Source of the DNA: a virus
Reading direction: 5' to 3' (one strand)
DNA: 64,000 nucleotides
Virus record (IMG/VR): IMGVR_UViG_3300020446_000001
Span: 62,001-126,000 of that record
The notes below the pieces were generated by a model, which was given only the letters and a program-made list of their open reading frames with translations, made no database searches and was not told where the DNA came from. How positions within the stretch are numbered: the stretch's first letter is position 1; each line of letters opens with the position of its first letter. Positions 8,484 through 17,135 of this stretch are shown here, piece by piece. The position numbers were made by a program, and so were the translations under genes.

Positions 8484-8575
8484 TCATTTGCTCCACATTC
8501 TAGGCACATTACTATTACTCCGTTCTCTACAGGTCGGACAATCGTATCCGAGCTTTGACAGTGTGAACATATCAT
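8465..8575 (-). CDS. 36-residue zinc ribbon
   Basis: A short frame starting at an ATG that overlaps the upstream stop (ATGA). It encodes two CxxC knuckles ('CSHC' near the N-terminus and 'CLEC' about 20 residues later), a complete minimal zinc ribbon. Coupling to both neighbours supports it. Possible role in transcription or protein contact; unknown. Confidence 0.6.
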   Translation of the reverse strand: MICSHCQSSDTIVRPVENGVIVMCLECGANEWRGDD

Positions 8576-9147
8576 TTAGATCGCATCATATTTTCTGAAA
8601 CAGAACGCATCATGGTATCCCATTCGCCGTGTTTCCAAGTCAAATCACCAACCTGTACTCCGTGTCTTGTTCGGCCATCGATTTTCACTTTCAATAGTTT
8701 GGCGTGGCACCAAGGATACTCACCATATTTTGTAAAGTATTCTTCAATCGCATCGAAAGCTGTTTCTATGTCTCTCGTTACTGCTTCCAGACCATAATCA
8801 ACACCAGACCTTCTTGTTGGACAATCTTTTTTGTGACAATATACTGCTTGGTTATGGTTGTAGACAATGTATATGCTTTCATCGCCACGAATTCTTGCTT
8901 TAAGTCTCGCAAAAAATCCCATCTTTTTAGGCTCATATTTTGCAGCACCATTAAGGGCATTCTGCATTTCTCTTTGATGCATTTCCCTCATACTTTTGAT
9001 GTCTTTCTCATAACGATTTTTTATCATTTGGTCGCGTTTTTGAAGTTCCATTTCGATTTCTAAATCTTGAGGCTGCACCATCAAGGGCTTATTTTGTGCC
9101 ATTTCTCGCTGTTTCTTTTTTCTACCTTCTGAGCGGTTTTCTCCCAT
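8572..9147 (-). CDS. Coiled-coil protein, 191 residues
   Basis: A basic start ('RKKKQREMAQNK') leads into a long charged amphipathic helix (about 25-70). A C-terminal alpha/beta region (about 90-185) with 'IYIVYNHNQAVYCHKKDCPTR' follows. The two Cys and His near 104-110 could bind a metal. The stop overlaps the downstream zinc-ribbon start. No family is recognised. Confidence 0.65.
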   Translation of the reverse strand: MGENRSEGRKKKQREMAQNKPLMVQPQDLEIEMELQKRDQMIKNRYEKDIKSMREMHQREMQNALNGAAKYEPKKMGFFARLKARIRGDESIYIVYNHNQAVYCHKKDCPTRRSGVDYGLEAVTRDIETAFDAIEEYFTKYGEYPWCHAKLLKVKIDGRTRHGVQVGDLTWKHGEWDTMMRSVSENMMRSK

Positions 9148-9151
9148 TTTA

Positions 9152-9325
9152 TCATCTCCTACTTATCCAATCAATTAATGTCAATAACATTAGACTAGAA
9201 CCAATCAAAACAAGGAATCTTTGGCCTATGCCCTCATCAAACATGAGACCTAACCCTACTAATCCAAGTCCAAATTTGCTAAATGACCGTTTGTAAAAGG
9301 ATTCTGTATCTTGCAACAGAGTCAT
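9152..9325 (-). CDS. Small membrane protein, 57 residues
   Basis: The start is chosen at 9325 because GGGAGG lies eight bases upstream and the preceding gene ends at 9328. One or two hydrophobic helices lie in the second half ('FGLGLVGLGLMF' and 'FLVLIGSSLMLLTLIDW'). Function unknown. Confidence 0.55.
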   Translation of the reverse strand: MTLLQDTESFYKRSFSKFGLGLVGLGLMFDEGIGQRFLVLIGSSLMLLTLIDWISRR

Positions 9326-9327
9326 TA

Positions 9328-9786
9328 TCAATACCTCCCGTCCCAATCTCTCACTTGCACAGTGGGTACTAGATTTATTCCTGCAGATTTACACTCTGAA
9401 CAAGAACCTGGAAACCTCTGATGATAACTGCAACCATCGGTTTCTGTTCTCGCATCGGATTTGGAACAAACATATACCTTTTTTACAGTCCAAATAGGTT
9501 CATCGAATTCTTTGTAAATCATCGGCAATTCTAACATGGCCCATTTAGAACCAAAGAAATCAATGCCTGATTCATCAAGGTCAGACGGAGCCATTGCAGT
9601 GGCATGAGACATTTTGTGAAAAGGGCCAAATGCTTGATTTACCCGTTTTAAGTATGCGAGGTTCGACATTGTCCTAGGTACACCTTTTCTAACTTCTTCC
9701 GTTAGTTCGGCAAGAATATTTTCTTTAGTTTCTGCTATAGTTTTGTCATCGATGATTTTGATTGCCCAATACATTTTCACTTTCAT
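9328..9786 (-). CDS. Uncharacterised 152-residue protein with Cys cluster
   Basis: A predicted alpha/beta protein. The C-terminal third has four Cys and a His ('CSKSDARTETDGCSYH...CSECK') that could bind zinc. The start overlaps the stop of the upstream membrane-protein gene. No family is recognised. Confidence 0.6.
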   Translation of the reverse strand: MKVKMYWAIKIIDDKTIAETKENILAELTEEVRKGVPRTMSNLAYLKRVNQAFGPFHKMSHATAMAPSDLDESGIDFFGSKWAMLELPMIYKEFDEPIWTVKKVYVCSKSDARTETDGCSYHQRFPGSCSECKSAGINLVPTVQVRDWDGRY

Positions 9787-10013
9787 TCCTCCTTCAATAG
9801 TTGTTTGAAAAGTTCTTGTGCAACAATACGGTCATCAGCAATCTCCGGACCTTGGAACACTTCCAAAACAAACCACATAACGGCTCCTGCTATGCATGCA
9901 ACCCCTAGGTAATTATACCAAGTATCTGGATTACCTATGAAATATAATGCGACTGCTGTTAGTAAGCCTGCAAGTCCGGCCCTGGATAAGCCCATCAGAC
10001 CTTGTCCGCCCAT
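9783..10013 (-). CDS. Two-span membrane protein, 76 residues
   Basis: Preceded by GAGGAGTGA. Two hydrophobic helices (about 11-27 and 33-53) precede a charged amphipathic C-terminal helix. It is one of many membrane proteins of this size in the window. Function unknown. Confidence 0.6.
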   Translation of the reverse strand: MGGQGLMGLSRAGLAGLLTAVALYFIGNPDTWYNYLGVACIAGAVMWFVLEVFQGPEIADDRIVAQELFKQLLKEE

Positions 10014-10019
10014 GTGTAT

Positions 10020-10817
10020 TCACTCCTCCTCTGTCGTATCACGATTGCTCTTGAGAATCGAAGGTTGGACGCCGGAAATTTCCACACCATCTACTAATAC
10101 GGAACCAGTTTCATACAGATTCCGTCTATCAATTATTTTCGATATAGATGAACGGTGCCAAACGGCTCGGCCTGTTCTGGATTTGTGGCCGTTTTCCGCA
10201 CACCAATTGATTATGTCAGTTATGTCCCCGCCTGAGTCTAGAATTTTGAACATAGCCTCTATAACAGTTGCCTCTTTTTCGTTCACAACGAGAATGCCTT
10301 TTTGTTTTCGTATGCCTGCATCATCTACTTCGACGGACATATCATAACCGTAGGGCGGAGAACCGAGCCACAATCCTTTAGCTCTTGCACCCTGCATACC
10401 CATCTTCACTCGCTCTTTTATTTCGTTACGACGAAGTTCGGCAAGTGCAGCGAATACGATGTAAAAGAATCGTCCTTGAACTGTCGAGGTATCCATTTGT
10501 TCACTTATACATGCAATATGGCAGTCGTTCTTACCGAGATGATCTACAAATTCTATAGCATTCATCGTATTACGATGAAATCGGTCTAGTTTGTATGCTA
10601 CGACTGCATCCCATTTTTCACCCATGTCTTCGAGCATGGTAGTGTATCCTTGGCGGTGTTCAACAGCACCACCAGAACCCGTGTCGGTGTAGTGCCCGAC
10701 TAGTTTCCAACCTTGCATTTCTATGTATGATTCACACATCCTTTTTTGTTCATCTAGACTATGTCCGCGAGCTTCCTGTCCTTCTGTTGAGACTCTTGTA
10801 TATACAACTGCTCTCAT
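10020..10817 (-). CDS. Serine recombinase (resolvase/invertase family)
   Basis: 265 residues. The catalytic domain begins 'MRAVVYTRVSTEGQ', with Arg8 and the nucleophile Ser10. It continues with 'HSLDEQ', 'TDTGSGG' and 'LDRFHRN', which carries the active-site Asp/Arg. A Recombinase-type DNA-binding domain follows ('GSPPYGYDM...SRTGRAVWHRSSISKIIDRRNLY'). It lacks the zinc ribbon and long coiled coil of large integrases, so it is a compact member. It would cut and rejoin DNA at paired sites to resolve, invert or integrate the element. AGGAGG lies upstream of the ATG. No att site was recognised. Confidence 0.93.
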   Translation of the reverse strand: MRAVVYTRVSTEGQEARGHSLDEQKRMCESYIEMQGWKLVGHYTDTGSGGAVEHRQGYTTMLEDMGEKWDAVVAYKLDRFHRNTMNAIEFVDHLGKNDCHIACISEQMDTSTVQGRFFYIVFAALAELRRNEIKERVKMGMQGARAKGLWLGSPPYGYDMSVEVDDAGIRKQKGILVVNEKEATVIEAMFKILDSGGDITDIINWCAENGHKSRTGRAVWHRSSISKIIDRRNLYETGSVLVDGVEISGVQPSILKSNRDTTEEE

Positions 10818-10818
10818 T

Positions 10819-11019
10819 TTAATTGCCTCCTTCTCTGTGCTTGTGAGAATGTAGTACCCATGAAGTAAACCTCATGTTTGAAAACACCTTTCCATCGTCA
10901 AGCAATATCATAGAACGGTCTTTAGAGATCCAACCAAATGGTACTGAGACATTTTTTTCACTTCGATAGTAAATTCTTAGGGCGTCTTCCTCTGGCGGGG
11001 GGATTTTTGATGATGGCAT
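10819..11019 (-). CDS. Small soluble protein, 66 residues
   Basis: The start ATG overlaps the upstream TAA (TAATG) and has AAGGAGG upstream. It is beta-rich with a central 'VPFGWISKDRSMILLDDGKVF', and no membrane span. It lies directly before the recombinase and may be its accessory factor. No family is recognised. Confidence 0.5.
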   Translation of the reverse strand: MPSSKIPPPEEDALRIYYRSEKNVSVPFGWISKDRSMILLDDGKVFSNMRFTSWVLHSHKHREGGN

Positions 11020-11138
11020 TACTCATCCTCCTTAATCAGTTCTTGTTGAATAGGATTATGGCTTTCTTCTTGATACAACACCTTGCCGAGAAAGTAAACT
11101 CCGACAAAAAAGATAACAAAAAACAGCATTTCATTCAC
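11019..11138 (-). CDS. Single-span membrane protein, 39 residues
   Basis: I choose the GTG at 11138, eight bases after AAGGAGG, over the ATG at 11129. The frame overlaps the end of the upstream gene. One strong N-terminal helix ('MLFFVIFFVGVYFLGKVLY') is followed by an acidic tail. Function unknown. Confidence 0.5.
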   Translation of the reverse strand: MNEMLFFVIFFVGVYFLGKVLYQEESHNPIQQELIKEDE

Positions 11139-11457
11139 TTTTACCGCCTCCTTCTTTGTCCCAAGACTCCCATATCTTTCTAAGCTCGGCGCTGCCAACA
11201 TTTGACTTAGTAATGACCTGACCTCGCAACAAAGTATCATTGCGCCTGACATCTACCATTTCTTGTAAATCGGATATTGTTTGTATTTCGCAGTCTTCAT
11301 TAGTGCAACCCGGCACTTCCAGATAATCGAGAAGTAAGGCCACCATATATCCGATTTCATCAACTCTGCCTATGACTTTCCCTATGTAATAGCCCAAATA
11401 TAGCAAACATGAAATTATAACTAAAGATGCTCCAATTGTAATATGATTTTCGTACAT
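11131..11457 (-). CDS. Single-span membrane protein, 108 residues
   Basis: The start is placed at the ATG at 11457; an upstream extension to 11505 is open but less likely. One N-terminal transmembrane helix (about residues 6-27) is followed by an acidic soluble part with two close Cys ('CTNEDC') and a charged C-terminal helix. It is the first gene after the 403-base gap, so its promoter probably lies there. Confidence 0.55.
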   Translation of the reverse strand: MYENHITIGASLVIISCLLYLGYYIGKVIGRVDEIGYMVALLLDYLEVPGCTNEDCEIQTISDLQEMVDVRRNDTLLRGQVITKSNVGSAELRKIWESWDKEGGGKSE

Positions 11458-11860
11458 GGTTGATCGCCTGAACCTTGTTCGGTCTACGCTACGAAGGTCA
11501 GCCATATCAAGGCGTGGGTTCCCAAAGCCCTTCCTTTATCTAAAGACAGTAAAAATGCTACCCTTTAGGTGTATATACCCGATAGGGCAGGGGGGCGTAG
11601 CACCACAAAGGAGTTCCTTCGTCTGCGACACCCTATCCTTCGTGTCAATTTCTGCCTCTTTGATAACTATGCACTTCGGCTCTCATCACATCTCATCTGT
11701 GAAATTAACAAATCATTTCTGGTGCATGGTTCTCATTCGCTCAACCACGGCAGGTTCGCTTGCGCTAACCATGGTTCACAGACTTTCTCCTTCACATACT
11801 AAAGGAAACATGAGATATTATGGAAACAAGAGGAAATAACGGAGCTTAATCTCCAAATCT
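11458..11860. other. 403-base non-coding gap
   Basis: This is the longest gene-free stretch. No frame has a convincing ribosome binding site or protein-like composition. On the minus strand an A/T-rich 'gggtatatacacc' stretch near 11566-11578 could be a TATA-type element for the genes at 11457 and below. The element's origin or a structured RNA could also lie here. No tRNA cloverleaf was found by eye. Confidence 0.4.
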
Positions 11861-12295
11861 TCACTTGTGTTTGAACATCATCAGAGGCTCTCCATAGGAA
11901 GAGTTGCGAAAAACATCCATATTTTTGTGTCGAAGTAGGTCGCCACTTCCCATCTTTGAGTACCACCAGTTGCCTTCTTTTCTGGAACCATGCTTAACAT
12001 CGACATTACCGAAGTTGATGAATCCATATACGCAAATTACTGCTTCATCCTCGTTCATAGTGGGGATATAACCGTGTAGATCGTAAAATCGGACAAATTC
12101 TGTATAAGCAGATGTGCCGTCTCGGTTGAAATCTATTTCGTCCCAAACCCAACGATCTGTAACACCTATTGTAAATGCTATGCAGTTGTAAGTTTTAGTG
12201 AAGCGGTCTATGATTTCATAATTTAAATGAGGAAATTCACTCTCATACAGGCGGTGTAATTTCGGCCTGTGCGGTGGCATTCCTCCATAAAGCAT
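11861..12295 (-). CDS. DUF7689-like protein
   Basis: 144 residues from an ATG eleven bases after the upstream stop; earlier in-frame codons lie inside the neighbouring gene. The pattern 'YNCIAFTIGVTDRWVW', then 'FVRFYDLHGY', a strand 'AVICVYGF', 'DVKHGSR' and 'WWYSKMGSGDLLRH' matches, from memory, a small family with an N-terminal Cys and a later His. These residues are arranged as in papain-like/NlpC hydrolases. A peptidase or amidase role is possible but unproven. Confidence 0.6.
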   Translation of the reverse strand: MLYGGMPPHRPKLHRLYESEFPHLNYEIIDRFTKTYNCIAFTIGVTDRWVWDEIDFNRDGTSAYTEFVRFYDLHGYIPTMNEDEAVICVYGFINFGNVDVKHGSRKEGNWWYSKMGSGDLLRHKNMDVFRNSSYGEPLMMFKHK

Positions 12296-12305
12296 GCTCA
12301 CCTGC

Positions 12306-12536
12306 TCACCTCTGTCTGTAGATATCAAGAGCCCTGCTACCCAAGGCAAGAGCACCTGCAAACGAGAATAATGCTGTCGTCTGTAGGAGTCCTTGAAGCG
12401 TACCCGTCCCTGGTGCTCGCTTAGACGGGGGTAAAGTCTCGGCAGTAGAAACGGCCATGATTGAGTAGAGAGTGAAACCGAGAGCCCCATTCACTAATTC
12501 TTGTGCCTCTTTTTTCTTTTTCTTGCTCAAGGCCAT
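12306..12536 (-). CDS. Membrane protein with basic N-terminus, 76 residues
   Basis: The leader GAGGTGAAAAG precedes the ATG. 'MALSKKKKKEAQ' is followed by one weak and one good hydrophobic segment (about 16-30 and 50-68). The same leader precedes the next gene upstream. Function unknown. Confidence 0.6.
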   Translation of the reverse strand: MALSKKKKKEAQELVNGALGFTLYSIMAVSTAETLPPSKRAPGTGTLQGLLQTTALFSFAGALALGSRALDIYRQR

Positions 12537-12545
12537 CTTTTCACC

Positions 12546-12701
12546 TCATTCAAGAGTCCTTTCAAGAATCGTCACGCCCAAAACTGTGGTGACCACTCCT
12601 AATTTTTGTGTTGCGGCTTTGATTTCGGCACCTGAAAAAGCCAAACCGATACCACTGAGCACCATTATGGTTCCAAGCACAACTTCTCTTTTGTTGCCCA
12701 T
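12546..12701 (-). CDS. Two-span membrane protein, 51 residues
   Basis: A GAGGTGAAAAG leader precedes the ATG at 12701. Two short hydrophobic helices (about 7-23 and 34-46) are separated by 'GAEIKAATQK'. The leader is almost identical to that of its downstream neighbour, which supports both as real. Function unknown. Confidence 0.6.
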   Translation of the reverse strand: MGNKREVVLGTIMVLSGIGLAFSGAEIKAATQKLGVVTTVLGVTILERTLE

Positions 12702-12710
12702 CTTTTCACC

Positions 12711-13337
12711 TCAGAAGCCGTATGGCTGCCCAAGGAGACCTCGGGCATTGGAATGCCCATCGAGGTTAGTATAGCGACGACGAGAGATTTCGCAAAACTC
12801 GATGAACATTTTTGTTGTCGCATTTAAGTTTGTGACTTTGAATCTAATCCTGTGCCTGTAAGGACGAAGACCACGGAACATAGCGACTTTTAGTGTAGCA
12901 GTATCTTGTTTCAAAAAGAAATTACCATACTGTTCAGGCATACCGAGGTCAGAAACTTCTTTCAAAGTAATTCCCTGGAAGGACATTGCGGTTGCTGAAT
13001 CGTAGTGGCCTTCTAATCCGCCCTGAGCAAAGCCGTCCAATTGAAGGAAAACAGCCATGTCTTCGGGATTAGCAGGAGTTGTGCCATCCGGGAGATCTCC
13101 TGAGTCTGCAGTTGCCTTAATCAACAAATAGTTTAATTCACCTGACTCGCGCTCGTCTAGAATCGTAAGTGTGCTTTTTGGTTCTATGATGAGCTTACGA
13201 CGACGAAAGGTAATGTCTCTTAGGTCTGCTTGGTCGGCTCGCCCGTGCCCTAGACCCATCATTGGGTCAATCAGCAAGGGGATTTCCATAGGTGGTTCTT
13301 GGTCGATAATTTCTGTTATTCCGTCTGGTTCATCCAT
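12711..13337 (-). CDS. Probable beta-rich virion protein, 208 residues
   Basis: The first 45 residues look disordered. The rest alternates hydrophobic and polar residues as in a beta-sandwich ('LTILDERESGELNYLLIKA', 'TATLKVAMFRGLRPYRHRIRFKVTNL', 'TKMFIEFCEISRRRY'). Its start overlaps the end of the GSGYT-repeat protein gene. Position in the structural block and fold pattern suggest a capsid or spike component, possibly a jelly roll. No direct family match. Confidence 0.5.
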   Translation of the reverse strand: MDEPDGITEIIDQEPPMEIPLLIDPMMGLGHGRADQADLRDITFRRRKLIIEPKSTLTILDERESGELNYLLIKATADSGDLPDGTTPANPEDMAVFLQLDGFAQGGLEGHYDSATAMSFQGITLKEVSDLGMPEQYGNFFLKQDTATLKVAMFRGLRPYRHRIRFKVTNLNATTKMFIEFCEISRRRYTNLDGHSNARGLLGQPYGF

Positions 13338-16318
13338 TAGTAATCCCTCCGATGTGAAGCTCTAGGGTCTCTTCCACGATTAGTTCTTCGGCTTCCTGAG
13401 CCATTGAGAATGTTTCCTGTCATCGGTGTATTTTGTGATGTAGCATTGTCGTATTCTGCCTTGTTCATAGGGGTTCCTTTATGGTTTTTCACATGAACCG
13501 ACCAACCATCTCTAGGGCCTGCTGCACCGGCGGTACCTCTACCGAGGGTTTGTCCTTCATATGCGTCTAACGCATATGGTATTACTTCGAATTTATACCC
13601 TCCAGACCTACGCTGCATACGCTTGACTTCATCTTCTGGGACAGGCCGTAATGAATATTTATGTCCTGTAAATGATAATCTTGGATCTATAATGTCTTCA
13701 TCGTTTGCTGCTGCTTGAAATTGAGGTAAATTCTCTTCTCCAGAACCAATCCACAACATATAAGTTGGGTTTGGAGCTTTTGCTGGAGATTCTGACGCTG
13801 TGATAAATCCGGTTGGGTTAATCATTAATCCATCATTTTGCAACAAACCGTTTTCATCAACTACAGTTGATGTGTCGTCTAGGAATCCGACAGTTTGTGC
13901 TGCGAATCTCGGCACACCTTTTGGTTGGAATACTCTGACTCTTGCACTCGTATATCCGGTGAATGTTTTGGTGGCCCCGCCTATTGTCCGACCTACAGCA
14001 TCGGAAATGGCTGATGTGGACCTACTAACATGGCCCGAGGTATTATCGTCAGCCATCTTTCCACCTTGGCCTGCTGCTGATGTACCTAAACTAATCCTGT
14101 AATCTGCTACTTCTTCGCCGTTTTGTGTTAAAGTAGTCTCAGCAAAACCTCGACCTGCTTTAGCAAAAGTACCATTGGCAGCAATGTATTTTGGAGTGTA
14201 GTTCAACCCAAAACCAAGATGATAAACCACTTCGTTATCTCCAACAGATAAAGTGTCTAAGCCGTCAACAGTGAATTCGTCCAATAAGAAATTTGTAGTA
14301 GTTCCACTATTACCTGGAATGAATTGAATTCTTACAGGAGTCCCAACTACGAAACTTTCGTGTAGAGTCATTGTTCCCACTGTAATTGACAAATCTGGAG
14401 GAGACCCGGTGGGGATTATGTCAAAGGTTCCCTCTCCACCTGAAAGAGTTACAGCGCTACTCCCAATGGATGATAATTCGACACCGTCCATCATTCGATA
14501 TGCTTTACGATATTTTCCATCTCCAAATATAATTCTTGTACCCAACGGAATGGTTATTGTTTGAAGATTTGGATCTGATTCTGTTAATTTAAGAGTCACA
14601 CTAGGAAAAGTTCTGCCACCTGCAGTTCTACTAGAAATTGCAGTTATTTCTGCCTGTAAACCCAATGGTTGACCAAATGAGATTCCTTCTACGCCAGTCA
14701 CTCTGTAAAGGCCGCCTTTCATCATAGCTAATTGTCCAACCTTGAGTTTTTGCTTAACTTTTCCACCTACCGAAAAATCAGCACCAGTTGTATCTTGTGA
14801 ATCGGAAGGTTGTCGTTTTACTATCAAATCACTGATTCCATCGAGTGAGCGTGCAGAAATGGGATTTCTAATTGCTTCATTAGTTGCATTTTGGTTGTAA
14901 TTATTTAGTTTTGCGACAGCGGTTGCTCCTGTGCCACCGCCGGCTGCAATGTCAACTGCTGGAGCTTGATAATATCCGCCACCAAATGAAGTTATTTTTA
15001 TTGATTCGACGCTTGTAGCAGTAAGGTTGCATGCTACGCTTGGATGGGTTCCCAAAGTGTGACTACCGCTACCAAGGCCAACTGCATTAACTAGAGAGCT
15101 TGCAGCAACATAATCGAAGGGATGCGGATAAACACCATTGGTATCTCCATATTTGCTAGTCGGTGTTACTTTGAAAGTAGGCTTTGCAGTAAAACCTGCA
15201 CCACCATTAGTAACAGTAACAGAAGCAATTGTTGTTGGGACTAATACAACCTCTCCAGCAGCGCCTGTTCCGCCTCCTCCACTGAATGATATAGTTGGAG
15301 TGCCTGTGTATCCAGAGCCTGCGTTAGTTAGGGATACACCGTTAATCGCACCGCCGCTTACTGTAACTGTTGCTGCTCCGGAAGAACCTCCGCCTCCGGT
15401 TATGGAAACTGTTGGTGGACTTGTATAACCAGAACCACCGTTTGTTATCATAATTCTGCCAATGGTGGTTGCCGTCAATACGGCGTCCAGCACTGGTTCT
15501 GTAGTTGGTTGGTCGTCATTAGAAGGTATCGCTGTAATAAGCGGAGTTGCGGTGTATTTTGGAGTAACCACTGCACTGGCTGAGTTAACCGCCACGCCCG
15601 TAATACCAGCACCGTTATCCACAGTGATAGATGCAATACTGGTTCCAGTAAGCTTAGCAAGTGCTGTTGCGCCACCGCCACGATCTACAAATGCATTCAG
15701 AACCGCATCTTTAGTTGCAATGTCTCTAGTAGCACCGTCTACTTTGCCTGGAGTACTGCCCTCTGCATCAATAGTAAAACCTGTGATTTTTATGTTATCA
15801 TAACCATGGTTTGCATCGGTTGAGGGATTGATTTGCTGCCTTGTCAATACAACACTCTTAATTTTTCCTCCCCTAACAATTCCAAAAGGAATCGCTTCGA
15901 CTGTCGGGCTTCCATCATCTAAAATGGTAATTTTAGGGCCTAGTTCGTACCTTGTTGTGGTGTCTGCGGCTACAGTCATAGCCGAGGCAAGAGTGGCCCT
16001 TCTGTCACTTCCCCTGTAATCTGAAATTATACTAAAATGACCTTTGTTAGTTCCATCTGATATGTAAATTGCGCCCTGATTATAAAAATCATCTGTGCTA
16101 GATGCCTCACTAGACAGGAATATATTTGTGGTTGTATTTGAGCCTGGTACATCAGGTAAAGTCACATTGCCATGTGAGTGTGCGTGTCCTCCAAGATAAC
16201 CATCTCCCCCATCTTCAACTTCTATGTGAGTGATGTAGTTGTCCCTAATTGTTACGGTTGGTGCGTCGGTATAACCAGAACCACCGTCCGTAATGGTGAT
16301 TTCTTTGATGCCTGCCAT
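13337..16318 (-). CDS. Large GSGYT-repeat structural protein
   Basis: 993 residues. The N-terminal half repeats units of about 50-70 residues built on 'GGSGYTxxPTVxI...GGGGxGAxAxxxxxxG' (clear copies near residues 1-50, 290-360 and 360-400, with diverged ones between). Similar glycine-rich repeats are common in structural proteins of marine viruses. The C-terminal 150 residues ('GVPRFAAQTVGF', 'LWIGSGEENLPQFQAA', 'FTGHKYSLRPVPEDEVKRMQ') align with the C-terminal part of the 16332-17099 protein. The two therefore share a domain, perhaps for anchoring to the virion. Probably a fibre, spike or decoration protein. Confidence 0.7.
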   Translation of the reverse strand: MAGIKEITITDGGSGYTDAPTVTIRDNYITHIEVEDGGDGYLGGHAHSHGNVTLPDVPGSNTTTNIFLSSEASSTDDFYNQGAIYISDGTNKGHFSIISDYRGSDRRATLASAMTVAADTTTRYELGPKITILDDGSPTVEAIPFGIVRGGKIKSVVLTRQQINPSTDANHGYDNIKITGFTIDAEGSTPGKVDGATRDIATKDAVLNAFVDRGGGATALAKLTGTSIASITVDNGAGITGVAVNSASAVVTPKYTATPLITAIPSNDDQPTTEPVLDAVLTATTIGRIMITNGGSGYTSPPTVSITGGGGSSGAATVTVSGGAINGVSLTNAGSGYTGTPTISFSGGGGTGAAGEVVLVPTTIASVTVTNGGAGFTAKPTFKVTPTSKYGDTNGVYPHPFDYVAASSLVNAVGLGSGSHTLGTHPSVACNLTATSVESIKITSFGGGYYQAPAVDIAAGGGTGATAVAKLNNYNQNATNEAIRNPISARSLDGISDLIVKRQPSDSQDTTGADFSVGGKVKQKLKVGQLAMMKGGLYRVTGVEGISFGQPLGLQAEITAISSRTAGGRTFPSVTLKLTESDPNLQTITIPLGTRIIFGDGKYRKAYRMMDGVELSSIGSSAVTLSGGEGTFDIIPTGSPPDLSITVGTMTLHESFVVGTPVRIQFIPGNSGTTTNFLLDEFTVDGLDTLSVGDNEVVYHLGFGLNYTPKYIAANGTFAKAGRGFAETTLTQNGEEVADYRISLGTSAAGQGGKMADDNTSGHVSRSTSAISDAVGRTIGGATKTFTGYTSARVRVFQPKGVPRFAAQTVGFLDDTSTVVDENGLLQNDGLMINPTGFITASESPAKAPNPTYMLWIGSGEENLPQFQAAANDEDIIDPRLSFTGHKYSLRPVPEDEVKRMQRRSGGYKFEVIPYALDAYEGQTLGRGTAGAAGPRDGWSVHVKNHKGTPMNKAEYDNATSQNTPMTGNILNGSGSRRTNRGRDPRASHRRDY

Positions 16319-16331
16319 TCATTCACCACCC

Positions 16332-17099
16332 TCAGATGGTGAAGTCGTCTTGCATAGTTCCGGCATGAGGCAGACCGTATTCGCTTACTATTCTGTAGTG
16401 AAGTTTTCCACCATTCTGTGCTTTCATTTGTTCAACACGCTGAGGAGAAAGAGGAACCACGCGAATTTTATAGCCTTCGAGATAAATGACTGGATCGAAA
16501 ATTGTCTCGCCTGACACATTTAAAAATCTAAAATTTGGCAGGTTCGCTTCTCCTTCGGAAATCCAGATGCCAAATGCTGGGTTCGGATCATCTTGTGGAC
16601 TGTTATGTACATCTATCCAGCCAGTCTTGTCGTCTCCAGGTGCTTCATCAGCGCTCCACCTTGGAATACCTGCAGGATGCTGCAAAAATACACGACCGCT
16701 TATGTCGCCAACTTTGGTCCTGCTTGCTGCACCGATAGTTTTCAAAGCACCGCTTAGTGTGTGTTCTGAAGTGTCGTTAGGGAATCCAACTCCATTATAT
16801 GAACCGTCACGAGATATGAACTTGGGTTGGCGGCTTAATGCTGGCATTAGGAAATACATGTGGTTACGGAATGGTTCCAAGTCTTTATCTTCAAAGAATC
16901 CAGAATCATAGCCGTTTCCAACTTCTGTTCCTGCTGTGTTTCCGTTTGCTGTTACTAAAACTTGATAATTCATACCTTCTACCGAGTCCACCATAAAATA
17001 GTGGGCACCTTTCTTGATGATATATCCAGGTTTTACCATGTTTTCAAGAGGATTATATCCTCTTGTGCTTGCCGATCTTCCAAAATTTACTCTTGCCAT
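16332..17099 (-). CDS. Structural protein, paralogue of GSGYT-protein C-terminus
   Basis: 255 residues, with GGAGGTAATTGAA before the ATG. Residues from about 155 on ('HPAGIPRWSADE', 'FGIWISEGEANLPNFRF', 'LEGYKIRVVPLSPQRVEQMK') follow the same order as the end of the 993-residue protein. Both contain '(G)EENLP/GEANLP', 'DP.(I/L)' and a basic 'RVVP/RPVP' strand. The N-terminal part is unique. Likely a virion protein carrying the shared domain without the repeat arm. Confidence 0.65.
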   Translation of the reverse strand: MARVNFGRSASTRGYNPLENMVKPGYIIKKGAHYFMVDSVEGMNYQVLVTANGNTAGTEVGNGYDSGFFEDKDLEPFRNHMYFLMPALSRQPKFISRDGSYNGVGFPNDTSEHTLSGALKTIGAASRTKVGDISGRVFLQHPAGIPRWSADEAPGDDKTGWIDVHNSPQDDPNPAFGIWISEGEANLPNFRFLNVSGETIFDPVIYLEGYKIRVVPLSPQRVEQMKAQNGGKLHYRIVSEYGLPHAGTMQDDFTI

Positions 17100-17135
17100 T
17101 TCAATTACCTCCCCCTGTTTGTGTGATTTGGGGAA

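Noticed and set aside
11456-11839. Plus-strand frame of 127 codons in the non-coding gap
   Set aside because: No ribosome binding site, odd Ser/His/Leu composition, and opposite to all neighbouring genes.
13800-16019. Several plus-strand Val/Pro-rich frames
   Set aside because: They are shadows of the Gly/Thr-rich repeat protein on the minus strand.
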